A DNA stretch of 64,000 bases from Deltaproteobacteria bacterium (GTDB lineage: Bacteria; Myxococcota_A; UBA9160; UBA4427). The stretch covers positions 1 to 64,000 of the forward strand of contig JAJDAN010000070.1 of NCBI GenBank assembly GCA_029261855.1, given 5' to 3'. Below, piece after piece: positions 8,253 to 15,796 of the stretch. Numbering within the stretch: the first letter of the stretch is position 1; the number at the start of each line of letters is the position of its first letter. The position numbers were made by a program, and so were the translations under genes. Under the pieces are notes generated by a model. That model saw only the letters and a list, made by a program, of their open reading frames with translations. It ran no database searches and was not told the DNA's origin.

Positions 8253-9460
8253 CGTCCGGCCTCGACGTCCGGGATCAGCAGCCCGGCGATCGGACGACCT
8301 TCCATCCAGCTCGGAGGCCCGAGACCGAACAGGGCGAGCACCGTTGGAGCGACGTCCACATTGCGGACCGGGGGAAGCTGCACGCCGGGTACGATGCCGC
8401 GTCCGGCGGCGACCAGCACGGCGCCCATTTCCGGGTCGTCGGGGCGATGCCCGTGAAACCCCGTCAGCACCAGGCCGTCATAGACGACGGCCGCACCCCG
8501 CGGCGCCAGAGCGACCACGGGTCCGAAGCGCGGGTTCTGGACCGGTACGTCCGGGGGCGCCTGCTCCCGGCGCCACGCCGCCAGCCCCTGCTCGCGCGCG
8601 ACCGCGACGGCCCGGTCTGCCTGATCGTCCGCGACACGAATGCTCACGAAGCCGCCGATCCCGAATACCCGGGCATCGAGTCCGGCCGCCTTCAGTGCCT
8701 TGCCGAGATCGATGCGAACGTCGGGCACCATCATGCCGTGGTCCGAAACCACGATCAGCGTCGTGGTCGGCCACAGGGCACGGGCCGCGATGCCGTCGAT
8801 CAGCCGCTGCAGCTGGGTGCTCTGACGGCGCAGCGCCTTGGCGGCCTCGTCCGATTCAGGGCCGTGGTGGTGGCCCGCGTGATCGGCCCCGCGGAACCAG
8901 CTCGTGATGAAGTGGGGCCGCTCTGACGCCGGCAGATCCAACCACGCGAGGATCTGGTCCACCTTCTCCGCCTCGCCGGTGCGCTTGTCGAAGGGCTTCC
9001 AGTAGCGGGGCCCGGCCCCGCCCGGCCACTCGCCTTCCGATCCGACCCAGTGGAAGGACGCGGTCACGATGCCGGCTTCCTCGAGGATCGACCACAGAGG
9101 GGGCAGCGCGATCCAGCTGGGAATGTCCTTCTTTTCGAAGAGCCCGCGCTCGGGATCGAAGAAGCTGTTGTCGACGATCCCGTGCCGGGACGGCGAGACA
9201 CCGGTCACCAGGGTGACGTGATTCGGGAAGGTATTGCTCGGAAGGGACGGAATCAGTCGTTCGACCCGGGCACCCCGCTCGGCCAGCGCGAGCAGCGCAG
9301 GCAGCCGATCCGCCCGCAGATCGGCGGGACGGGTCCCGTCCATCGAGATCAGGATCACCGTCGGTGCGGCGGCGTTCGACGCGAAAACGGCGAAGGGCTG
9401 AGCGAAGCAGAGGGCGAGAGCCAGGGTCAGCGCGGATCTCGCCTGCGGGATGCGCCTCAT
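8249..9460 (-). CDS. Secreted nucleotide pyrophosphatase/phosphodiesterase (alkaline phosphatase superfamily)
   Basis: About 403 residues from the ATG at 9460; an in-frame ATG at 9478 only adds MVRSAP before the signal peptide. After the signal (SALTLALALCFAQPFAVFAS) the metal sites of the NPP family are all visible: LISMDGTRP, nucleophile Thr in PSNTFPNHVTLVTG, the HAGHHHGP motif, VVSDHGMM and the last His in GFHGHRPDDPEMG. It should hydrolyse phosphodiester or pyrophosphate bonds in the periplasm using two metal ions. It is divergent from thiD with only 26 bases between the start codons. Confidence 0.88.
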   Translation of the reverse strand: MRRIPQARSALTLALALCFAQPFAVFASNAAAPTVILISMDGTRPADLRADRLPALLALAERGARVERLIPSLPSNTFPNHVTLVTGVSPSRHGIVDNSFFDPERGLFEKKDIPSWIALPPLWSILEEAGIVTASFHWVGSEGEWPGGAGPRYWKPFDKRTGEAEKVDQILAWLDLPASERPHFITSWFRGADHAGHHHGPESDEAAKALRRQSTQLQRLIDGIAARALWPTTTLIVVSDHGMMVPDVRIDLGKALKAAGLDARVFGIGGFVSIRVADDQADRAVAVAREQGLAAWRREQAPPDVPVQNPRFGPVVALAPRGAAVVYDGLVLTGFHGHRPDDPEMGAVLVAAGRGIVPGVQLPPVRNVDVAPTVLALFGLGPPSWMEGRPIAGLLIPDVEAGR

Positions 9461-9486
9461 GGGGGCGGATCTTACCATCCACCGCC

Positions 9487-10314
9487 ATGCGAATCGCTCT
9501 CAGCATTGCTGCCTCCGATCCCACCGGTGGTGCCGGCCTGCAGGCAGACCTGCAGGTCTTCCGCAGTCTCGGCGTTCACGGGGCGGGCGTCGTCACCGCG
9601 CTCACCGTCCAGGACACCGCCAAGGTGCACAGCGTACTGCCGGTATTCCCGTCGGTGGTGCTCGACCAGCTGCGTGCGCTGTTGGCGGACGTCACCCCCC
9701 ACGCGATCAAGATCGGGGCCCTGGCCTCGGACGATGTGGTCCGCAACGTACTGCTCGCGGTCGGCTCCCTCGCTCGACAGGTGCCGATGGTGGTCGACCC
9801 GATCCTCTTCTCGAGCAGCGGGGCCTCGCTGCTCGAACGTCGCGCCTGGACGAGCCTGGCGGCACTGATCGACCACTGCGCCCTCGTGACCCCGAACCTG
9901 CCCGAGGCCGAAGCGCTGACCGGCTGCGACGTTTCGACGCGCGCCGGGACCGAACGGGCCGCGCGCTTCTTCCTGTCCGATCTCGGCGCGGGGGCGGTGC
10001 TGGTCAAAGGCGGACACCGGGACGCGACGACCGGCGCCCATGCGGGCGATCCGGCGGACGGGGGCACGGTCGCCGACCTGCTGGCCACCCGGGACGGCGA
10101 GTCCGACTTCGCGTTCCGCTGGCTCGAGGGAAGACGCATCGACGCCGGCCCTGTGCACGGCACGGGCTGCATGCTGTCGTCGGCGGTCGCAGCCGAACTG
10201 GCCCGGGGCGAGACACTCGTCGCGGCGGTCGAGAAGGCCCGTGGCTACGTCGCCGCTGCCATCGCGAACGCCGACGCCGTGGGAAGCGGAGCGCGGCTGC
10301 TGGTGTATCCGTGA
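9487..10314 (+). CDS. thiD: Hydroxymethylpyrimidine / phosphomethylpyrimidine kinase
   Basis: 275 residues. The ribokinase-like fold is complete: N-terminal IAASDPTGGAGLQADL, the KIGAL segment, VDPILFSSSG, VTPNLPEAEALTG, VLVKGGH and the catalytic anion hole GTGCMLSSAVAAELARG. The enzyme phosphorylates HMP and HMP-P for the pyrimidine half of thiamine. Start at 9487 is the only one that gives the conserved N-terminus; there is no Shine-Dalgarno sequence and the start lies in the 26-base divergent gap. No TPP riboswitch motif was found upstream. The stop overlaps the next start (GTGA). Confidence 0.95.
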   Translation: MRIALSIAASDPTGGAGLQADLQVFRSLGVHGAGVVTALTVQDTAKVHSVLPVFPSVVLDQLRALLADVTPHAIKIGALASDDVVRNVLLAVGSLARQVPMVVDPILFSSSGASLLERRAWTSLAALIDHCALVTPNLPEAEALTGCDVSTRAGTERAARFFLSDLGAGAVLVKGGHRDATTGAHAGDPADGGTVADLLATRDGESDFAFRWLEGRRIDAGPVHGTGCMLSSAVAAELARGETLVAAVEKARGYVAAAIANADAVGSGARLLVYP

Positions 10315-12104
10315 CCAAAGCCCTGGACGCGGCGGCGGAATACCGCGGCCGCCTGGCAGACCGGACCGCGAACGCCGAGCGCTGGCGTCGACTCGACGGA
10401 CGTCTTTCCAACGCGCGCCTCGCCGTGTTCGCGATCGGCGCCGCCCAGGGCTTCGCGACCTTCGGGACCCATACCCTGCCCGGCCTGTGGCTGCTGCCCA
10501 CGGCCCTCGCCTTCGTCGCGCTGTTGGTGGCGCACGATCGCGTCATCCAGGCGCGCCGCCGGGCCGACCGCTCGACGGCCTTCTACGAGCGCGGCATCGC
10601 ACGACTGGAGGATCGCTGGGCGGGCACTGGCAACCAACGACAGCGGGAAGACGGTGGCCCCCACCCCTACGCGGAGGATCTCGACCTGTTCGGCGAGGGC
10701 TCGCTCTTCGAGCTGCTGTGCACGGCGCGAACGCCGGCGGGCGAAGAGATGCTCGCGGGCTGGCTGCTCGCCCCGGCATCGCCGGACGAGGTGCGAAAGC
10801 GCCAGGCCGCCGTTGCCGAGCTGCGCGACCGCCTCGATCTGCGCGAGGACCTCGCGTTGCTCGGGGACGACGTTCGGTCGCAGCTCGATCCGGCCGCGCT
10901 GATCGAGTGGGGCGCGACTGCGGGACCCGCCATCGGCCCGGCGCCGCGGCTGGTCGCCGGCGCCGCCACGAGTCTGTCTCTGGCGGCGGGGTATGCGGCG
11001 ATCTTCACCGGCGCCGGCTATCTACCCTTTCTCTTCTGCCTCGTCCTGCAGATGGCGGTCGCGTACGCGATGCGCACCCGGGTCAAGCGCGGTATGCGGT
11101 CGGCCGCGGGTGCCACGCGAGATCTCTCCCTGCTCGCCGGGCTGCTCGCGCGGCTCGAGAGCGAGCCCGGCGAGTGCCAGCGTCTGGCAGCCCTGCACGC
11201 CGCTTTCCAGAGCGAGGGGTTGCCGCCTTCGCGGCGGATCGCCCAGCTACGGCGCATCGTCGACCAGCTCGAAGCTCGCCAGAACCAGTTCTTTGCGCCC
11301 ATCGGTGCGCTGCTGCTGTGGGGCACGCACTTCGGACTGGCCGCCGAGAACTGGCGCGCCCACCACGGCCCCGCACTCACGCGTTGGATCGATGCAGCGG
11401 CCGAGATGGAGGCCCTGAGCTCGCTGGCCAGCTACGCGTACGAGCACCCCGAAGACCCCTTCCCGGAGATCGTCGAAGATGCGGCCTGCTTCGAGGGAGA
11501 GGAGCTGGGTCACCCGCTGCTCCCCGCCGCGCGTTGCGTGCGGAATAGCGTGTCGCTCGGCGCTGAGCGTCAGGCCTACATGGTCAGCGGGTCGAACATG
11601 TCGGGCAAGAGCACGCTCCTGCGCACGGTGGGGGTGAGTGTCGTGATGGCACTGGCCGGCGCGCCCGTTCGGGCGAGCTCCCTGCGACTGTCTCCACTTG
11701 CCCTCGGCGCGTCGATCCACGTGGTCGACTCGTTGCAGGAGGGGACATCGCACTTCTATGCAGAGATCAAGCGCATCCGACTGGTGATGGACCTGACCCA
11801 GGGGCCACACCCCGTGCTCTTCCTGCTCGACGAAGTGCTGCACGGCACGAATTCCCACGACCGACGGATCGGCGCCGAGGCGGTGTTGCGGGGCCTGCTC
11901 GACCGTCGCGCCATCGGCCTGATCACCACACACGACCTCGCGCTGGCGCAGCTGGCCGACGAGCTGTCCCCTCAGGTCGCGAACGTCCATTTCCAGGACG
12001 AACTCGCCGACGGTCGGATGCACTTCGACTACCGGCTGTGGCCCGGAGTCGTCACGCGATCCAACGCGCTCGAGCTCATGCGCGCGGTCGGCCTCGAAGT
12101 CTGA
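10311..12104 (+). CDS. Membrane-anchored MutS-domain-V ATPase (not canonical mismatch repair MutS)
   Basis: 597 residues from a GTG that overlaps the thiD stop. It lacks the DNA mismatch-recognition domain. Hydrophobic pairs lie at about 33-70 and 207-250. The C-terminal MutS ATPase has Walker A GSNMSGKST at about 427-435, HVVDSLQEGTSHFYAE, Walker B FLLDEVLHGTN and the switch THD motif (ITTHDLALAQLAD). This matches the 'MutS-related protein' group with transmembrane helices. A role in DNA repair at the membrane is only an assumption. The 3' end overlaps the convergent DUF1415 gene by 29 bases. Confidence 0.88.
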   Translation: MTKALDAAAEYRGRLADRTANAERWRRLDGRLSNARLAVFAIGAAQGFATFGTHTLPGLWLLPTALAFVALLVAHDRVIQARRRADRSTAFYERGIARLEDRWAGTGNQRQREDGGPHPYAEDLDLFGEGSLFELLCTARTPAGEEMLAGWLLAPASPDEVRKRQAAVAELRDRLDLREDLALLGDDVRSQLDPAALIEWGATAGPAIGPAPRLVAGAATSLSLAAGYAAIFTGAGYLPFLFCLVLQMAVAYAMRTRVKRGMRSAAGATRDLSLLAGLLARLESEPGECQRLAALHAAFQSEGLPPSRRIAQLRRIVDQLEARQNQFFAPIGALLLWGTHFGLAAENWRAHHGPALTRWIDAAAEMEALSSLASYAYEHPEDPFPEIVEDAACFEGEELGHPLLPAARCVRNSVSLGAERQAYMVSGSNMSGKSTLLRTVGVSVVMALAGAPVRASSLRLSPLALGASIHVVDSLQEGTSHFYAEIKRIRLVMDLTQGPHPVLFLLDEVLHGTNSHDRRIGAEAVLRGLLDRRAIGLITTHDLALAQLADELSPQVANVHFQDELADGRMHFDYRLWPGVVTRSNALELMRAVGLEV

Positions 12105-12642
12105 CGACCTCGTCCCAGCCCAGTGCCCGCAGCCGTTCCGTGTTGCGCTTCGGGATCGATCCCGGGTCCGGATGCGCCGCGACGGCGCGGGCGACGCTGG
12201 ACTCCCGCAGCAGGTGCAGCATCGGATAGGGGGACTGATTGGTGGCGTTGGCGACGTCCTCCGGCGAGACGCCCGCGAAGCGGTAGTCGGGGTGGAAGCT
12301 CGCGATCTGCAGACTGCCCACCAGCCCCAGCTTCTCGAGCAGCAGGTCTCCGACGTCCAGGAAGTCGTTGTACGCGTCGAAGTCCAGGAGCGCCAGCGGA
12401 TGGACCAGCAGGGTGGTCTCGACCTCGTCCGGCGCCACGCGATCCAGGTGCGTCAGCTCGTCGGCGAGAGCGCGGGCCAGGCGTTCGGGACCGTCGGCCT
12501 CGCAGACCACCAGGCGCACGCGCCCCGCCCTGAACGGCTCCGCGGCGAACGGGCACAGGTCGAGTCCCACGACCACCCGCTCGATCCAGACCCGCGTTCG
12601 CCCCCTGATCTCATCCTCGTCCACGACCGCAGAGAGTCGCAC
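12076..12642 (-). CDS. DUF1415 family protein
   Basis: 188 residues from a GTG at 12642. The family signature is clear: RTRVWIERVVVGLDLCPFA near the N-terminus, then LLVHPLALLDFDAYNDFL, IASFHPDYRFAG, NATNQSPYPMLHLLRE and a C-terminal IPKRNTERLRALG. The long open frame continues upstream to 13068, but that extension has no family similarity and crosses a terminator, so it is rejected. A GTG at 12624 is an alternative start. The function of DUF1415 is unknown; conserved Cys and His residues suggest an enzyme or metal site (inference). Confidence 0.85.
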   Translation of the reverse strand: MRLSAVVDEDEIRGRTRVWIERVVVGLDLCPFAAEPFRAGRVRLVVCEADGPERLARALADELTHLDRVAPDEVETTLLVHPLALLDFDAYNDFLDVGDLLLEKLGLVGSLQIASFHPDYRFAGVSPEDVANATNQSPYPMLHLLRESSVARAVAAHPDPGSIPKRNTERLRALGWDEVVRLRGRPRA

Positions 12643-12676
12643 GGGCCGTCGACGTGCATAAGAGCAACGACGGCTT

Positions 12677-12715
12677 GAAAAGGAAACGGGCCGTCGACGT
12701 TTGCCGACGGCCCGT
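12677..12715 (-). terminator. Strong Rho-independent terminator (minus strand)
   Basis: A perfect 11-bp inverted repeat (ACGGGCCGTCG / CGACGGCCCGT, 12686-12696 and 12705-12715) with an 8-base loop. On the minus strand it is followed by TTTCCTTTTC, so termination should act on minus-strand transcripts coming from 12720 and above, where there is no protein gene. This is the main reason to propose a small RNA there. Confidence 0.7.
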
Positions 12716-12876
12716 AAAGGAGGCAGGGCCCCGCAGCCCGTGCCTCCAGCTTGCGATCGTTCTTCTATCGGCGTCGCGTCCCGCTCAACATGGTTTGATC
12801 CTCTTCCCGCTTCTGCGTCCGCTCCGCATTCGCGATTCCGACAGCTCCGGAGACTCCTCGGGAACGCTGACTCGAG
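12677..12876 (-). ncRNA. Candidate small RNA, about 200 nt
   Basis: The 436-base stretch 12643-13078 has no convincing protein gene. On the minus strand it contains a sigma-54-type promoter (12887-12902), whose predicted start is near 12876, and ends in the terminator at 12677-12715. The RNA would contain several self-complementary blocks, for example CTCCG/CGGAG around 12828-12856 and GGAGGCA/TGCCTCC at 12719-12747. Two very short basic peptides could be read inside it (14 and 8 codons), neither convincing. I tested it by eye against 6S, tmRNA, RNase P and SRP RNA signatures and found none. Confidence 0.4.
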
Positions 12877-12886
12877 GCCTCCGAAG

Positions 12887-12902
12887 AGCAAGTTCCAGGC
12901 CA
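12887..12902 (-). promoter_or_regulatory. Sigma-54-type -24/-12 promoter
   Basis: The minus strand reads TGGCCTGGAACTTGCT. This matches TGGCAC-N5-TTGCW with correct GG-to-GC spacing; only the AC of the -24 element differs. Transcription would start near 12876 and run toward the terminator at 12677. No other gene on this strand starts within reach. Confidence 0.45.
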
Positions 12903-13078
12903 AGAAACGAGGCCACCCGCCAAAGCACCGATGCCACGGCGTGTTAGGAGGCGAACCGTCGTATTCGACGAGACCCGGTCGGCTCCGTCGCGGGAGAAGC
13001 TCTTTCCACCGAATCGGAAAAGGTTTTCCGCGAGCTTCCGGTCGGCGCAGGGCAATGAGGCGAGACACGTGGTGCGCC
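12903..13078. other. Gene-free segment upstream of the candidate small RNA
   Basis: 176 bases between the GNAT gene end and the sigma-54-type promoter. I see no coding potential. A short dyad TTTCC/GGAAA lies at 13003-13020 and could be an activator site or chance. Enhancer sites for a sigma-54 activator would be expected in this interval if the promoter is real. Confidence 0.4.
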
Positions 13079-13822
13079 TCAGGCGATGGAAAGGTGGAAG
13101 TCCTCGCCGTACTGAATCAGCCCCAGCTTTCGCGCCACGGCTCGGGATGCCCGGTTGTCCCAACGGGTCGAGTAGAGCGGCTCGCCCCCCCGGTCCCGGA
13201 CGGCCTGGGCCCAGGCCGCGACGACCCGCGGCGCGTGCCCCCGGCCGCGGGCCGCCGGCCAGGTCTCGACCCCCGCCTCCGCCGCCGCACACGCCGGGCT
13301 ACCCGCCACCTCGAGGGGGCGCGACGGGCAGCAGAGGGCCACGGCGTGGTCGTCGTCGACCACGGCGATACAGGGCTGGCGCGCTGCGATCTCGGGCAGC
13401 CAGTCCGCGAAGGTCCGGGCGAGCAGGTCGGAACGGTCCTCGGTGATCTCGACCAGCGGCAGTGGCCCGTCGGGGATCTGGATCGTCGCCGGAAAGCGGA
13501 ACGCCGGCCCCCGCCACTCCACGAGCCCTGCTCCGGCCGGGGACGCTGGCCCTCCCGGGACGGTCGCCAGCACGCGCCGGATCGCCTCCTGCCGCTCGAG
13601 GGGCGGCGGATCTTCCGCAATCGACAGGGCGGGCTCGCGACCGACGAGGCGCGCGAGATCGCAGACCCGCCCGGCGTCCAGATCGTCGCGGAATCGCCAG
13701 AGGTTCCCTAGCCGCGTGCGTCCCACGTGGAAGACGGGCGCCGGACCACCACCCGGCTGTCGCGCCGCCAGCATGCGCTCCTTCGCGTCGTGGTGGTACA
13801 GACAGCGCAGGTGCAGCTCCAT
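13079..13822 (-). CDS. GNAT family N-acetyltransferase
   Basis: 247 residues from the ATG at 13822. The C-terminal half carries the GNAT core: PCIAVVDDDHAVALCCPSR, an Ala/Glu-rich helix, GRGHAPRVVAAWAQAVRDRG as the acetyl-CoA pyrophosphate loop, and STRWDNRASRAVARKLGLI. The N-terminal half (ELHLRCLYHHDAKERM...FHVGRTRLGNLWRFRDDL) is typical of the subgroup with an F-x-G-R-T motif. A TTG at 13858, overlapping the pepQ stop as TTGA, would add 12 residues including a conserved-looking Trp and may be the true start. Substrate unknown; operon with pepQ. Confidence 0.82.
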   Translation of the reverse strand: MELHLRCLYHHDAKERMLAARQPGGGPAPVFHVGRTRLGNLWRFRDDLDAGRVCDLARLVGREPALSIAEDPPPLERQEAIRRVLATVPGGPASPAGAGLVEWRGPAFRFPATIQIPDGPLPLVEITEDRSDLLARTFADWLPEIAARQPCIAVVDDDHAVALCCPSRPLEVAGSPACAAAEAGVETWPAARGRGHAPRVVAAWAQAVRDRGGEPLYSTRWDNRASRAVARKLGLIQYGEDFHLSIA

Positions 13823-13854
13823 CCAGTCCAGATCGGTCGGGTCGGTCGCGTCTC

Positions 13855-15228
13855 TCAAGGCGCAGTCGGCTCTCGCGCAGCGGAGTCCTGGGTCCCGGGC
13901 AGGAACGGGCGGGTCAGGTTTTCGTGGCCGCCTTCGGTGACGAGCACATCGTCCTCGATGCGGATGCCTCCGCACGGGGTCAGCGCGTCGACGAGTCGCC
14001 AGTCGAAGGCCGGGGATGTCTTCCCCCGGCGATGAGGCGCGAGCAGCTGCGGGATGAAATAGAGGCCGGGCTCGATGGTCACGACGTGACCGACGTCGAG
14101 GTCTCGGGTCGTTCGCAGGTAGGGGTGCGCGTCCGGGGGCGGGCGGTGGTCGCCCGTGGGCGAGACTATCTGCCCGCCGACGTCGTGCACCTGCAGGCCC
14201 AGGTGGTGCCCGAGGCCGTGGGGTAGGAACGGCAGCGCGAGCCCCTTGGCCAGGACCTCTTCGACCCCCACCCGCAGGATGCCGAGGTCGCACAGCACGT
14301 GTGCGACCGCCTCGACGGCCTGCGCGTGGAGCGACACGTAGCTCGTGCCCGGAGCCACGCGTTGTGCGATCTCGCGTTGCAGGGACTCCATGCGCGCGAG
14401 TGCCTCGCGAAAGACGGGGTGCGCATCGCGGCTGGCGTAGCTGCGGGTGATGTCGCTCGCGTAGCCGTGCACGCAGGCACCGGCGTCGATCAGGAAGCTG
14501 CGGCCCGGGTCCGGGGCGGCGGCCCGCTTGCGCTGATAGTGCAGGACGGCCCCACGGTCGTCCCACGCGATGATGTTCGGGTAGGGGGTCTCCGCGTCGA
14601 GCGCCCCGGTCGCCTCGAGATAGGCGGCATGGATCTCGCGTTCGCTGCGGGCGTCCTCGAAGCCCTCGCGCGCGGCCTGGTGCCCGTTCGCGGCGATGCG
14701 GTTTGCCTCGCGGATGCACGCGACCTCGTACGGGGTCTTGAAGGCGCGGTGCCAGTCGAGGGCGCCCTGTAGCACCCGAGGCTCGACGGCGGCGGTAGCG
14801 ATGCCGAGACGCCCGGCCACGGCGTGATCCGGGCCGATGAACGCGCAGTCCGATACGTCGCCCAGCAAGCTCGTCGCCGCCAGGGCGTCGGGCGCCTGGA
14901 CGACCTCGAGCACATCGGCGAAGGGATGCTCCGGCGGTGTCGGAGCTTCCTCCCAGTAGTCCGTGGGTACGACCTGCACGAGACGAACCGGGTGCCCGGG
15001 TCGTAAGCACACCAGGTGGTCCGGCCCCGGTACTGGTGCGATGCGTGCGAAATGCGGCGCAGTCCGGAATGGGACCGACAGATCGTCCGCGTAGTAGCGG
15101 GCCTGGGTTCCGGCGTGAAGGACGATTCCCTCGTGGGTCGTTCCCGCTGCAGCGGCGATCCGCAAGGCGTCCCGGGACATCTCGCAGACGGAGTCGATGT
15201 GTTGGCGAAACAGCGCCGATGTCAGCAT
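13855..15228 (-). CDS. pepQ: Xaa-Pro dipeptidase (M24 metallopeptidase)
   Basis: 457 residues from the ATG at 15228, close to the 443 of E. coli PepQ. The dimetal ligands of the pita-bread fold are visible: Asp in FLIDAGACVHGY and SDITRSY, His in PHGLGHHLGLQVHD, Glu in TIEPGLYF and Glu in RIEDDVLVT. It splits dipeptides with C-terminal proline; family members also hydrolyse organophosphates. The open frame extends upstream to 15459, but those 77 residues are the antisense of the neighbouring gene. A -10-like TATCTT (15243-15238) lies 9 bases before the ATG and no Shine-Dalgarno is seen. Confidence 0.93.
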   Translation of the reverse strand: MLTSALFRQHIDSVCEMSRDALRIAAAAGTTHEGIVLHAGTQARYYADDLSVPFRTAPHFARIAPVPGPDHLVCLRPGHPVRLVQVVPTDYWEEAPTPPEHPFADVLEVVQAPDALAATSLLGDVSDCAFIGPDHAVAGRLGIATAAVEPRVLQGALDWHRAFKTPYEVACIREANRIAANGHQAAREGFEDARSEREIHAAYLEATGALDAETPYPNIIAWDDRGAVLHYQRKRAAAPDPGRSFLIDAGACVHGYASDITRSYASRDAHPVFREALARMESLQREIAQRVAPGTSYVSLHAQAVEAVAHVLCDLGILRVGVEEVLAKGLALPFLPHGLGHHLGLQVHDVGGQIVSPTGDHRPPPDAHPYLRTTRDLDVGHVVTIEPGLYFIPQLLAPHRRGKTSPAFDWRLVDALTPCGGIRIEDDVLVTEGGHENLTRPFLPGTQDSAAREPTAP

Positions 15229-15237
15229 GCAGTGCGG

Positions 15238-15243
15238 AAGATA
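15238..15243 (-). promoter_or_regulatory. -10 element close to the pepQ start
   Basis: TATCTT on the minus strand, 9 bases before the pepQ ATG. No clear -35 element. With transcription starting about 7 bases downstream the mRNA would have almost no leader. Confidence 0.3.
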
Positions 15244-15260
15244 GGCCACGGCCCCCGGAC

Positions 15261-15302
15261 GACACGCAAGACGCGACACGCAGGGCGCGACACGAAATGC
15301 CC
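15261..15302. repeat. Three tandem 14-bp repeats in a divergent promoter region
   Basis: GACACG begins at 15261, 15275 and 15289, exactly 14 bases apart; the first two units are near identical over 14 bases (GACACGCAAGACGC and GACACGCAGGGCGC). They fill most of the 112-base gap between the divergent pepQ and NTF2-like genes. A regulator binding phased direct repeats is possible. Confidence 0.5.
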
Positions 15303-15323
15303 CCCGCGAACCGAACCCCCGGG

Positions 15324-15331
15324 TATATACT
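15324..15331 (+). promoter_or_regulatory. -10 element of the NTF2-like gene
   Basis: TATATACT ends 9 bases before the ATG at 15341. No recognisable -35 element at 16-18 bases, so the activity may depend on a factor bound to the nearby 14-bp repeats. Confidence 0.4.
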
Positions 15332-15340
15332 GGGCCGGCC

Positions 15341-15751
15341 ATGGACCACCCCAACGTCGAGATCGTCGAGCGCGCCTGGCAGGCCGTCGCAGAGGCCGAC
15401 ATCGAGACCCTCGAAGCGCTCTGGCCTCCGGACATCGTGTGGCATGTGACGACGGACAACCCCTGGACGGGGGATCACGTCGGGCGAGCCGCAGTGCTCG
15501 ACTATCTCGCTGATGTCGGAGACGCCGGGGAGGCGTACGAGGCACGCATCGAGGACATCCTCGCCAGCGACGACCGGGTGCTGATCGTGTCCCGGGTGAC
15601 TGCCCGGAGGGGCGACCGCAAGATCGACACCCAGCAGTGCATGCTCGCACGCATCGAGGACGACATGATCGTCGAGGTGTGGACCTTGCCGCTGGACCCG
15701 GCAGCCTTCGCCGGCTTCTGGCGCGCGTCCTCGACCCTCAAAGCTGGCTAG
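15341..15751 (+). CDS. NTF2-like / SnoaL-like small protein
   Basis: 136 residues. N-terminal VEIVERAWQAVAEADIETLEALWPPDIVWHV and the following WTGDHVGRAAVLDYL are typical of the SnoaL/ketosteroid-isomerase-like alpha+beta cone. Members are enzymes, immunity proteins or ligand binders; the catalytic residues are too variable to choose. It is the only plus-strand gene between 12104 and 32495 and is divergent from pepQ. Confidence 0.8.
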   Translation: MDHPNVEIVERAWQAVAEADIETLEALWPPDIVWHVTTDNPWTGDHVGRAAVLDYLADVGDAGEAYEARIEDILASDDRVLIVSRVTARRGDRKIDTQQCMLARIEDDMIVEVWTLPLDPAAFAGFWRASSTLKAG

Positions 15752-15796
15752 AGGGCCGGCTAGAAGGCCAGCAAGAGGCAGGCCAGGACGCCGACC

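Noticed and set aside
9458-9487. TPP riboswitch before thiD
   Set aside because: The divergent gap is only 26 bases, too short for a riboswitch.
12677-12960. 6S RNA, tmRNA, RNase P or SRP RNA
   Set aside because: None of the invariant sequences of these RNAs is present in either strand; only a general small-RNA call is defensible.
12643-13068. N-terminal extension of the DUF1415 frame
   Set aside because: It would cross a strong terminator and a sigma-54-type promoter and has no DUF1415 homology; the GTG at 12642 gives the family length.
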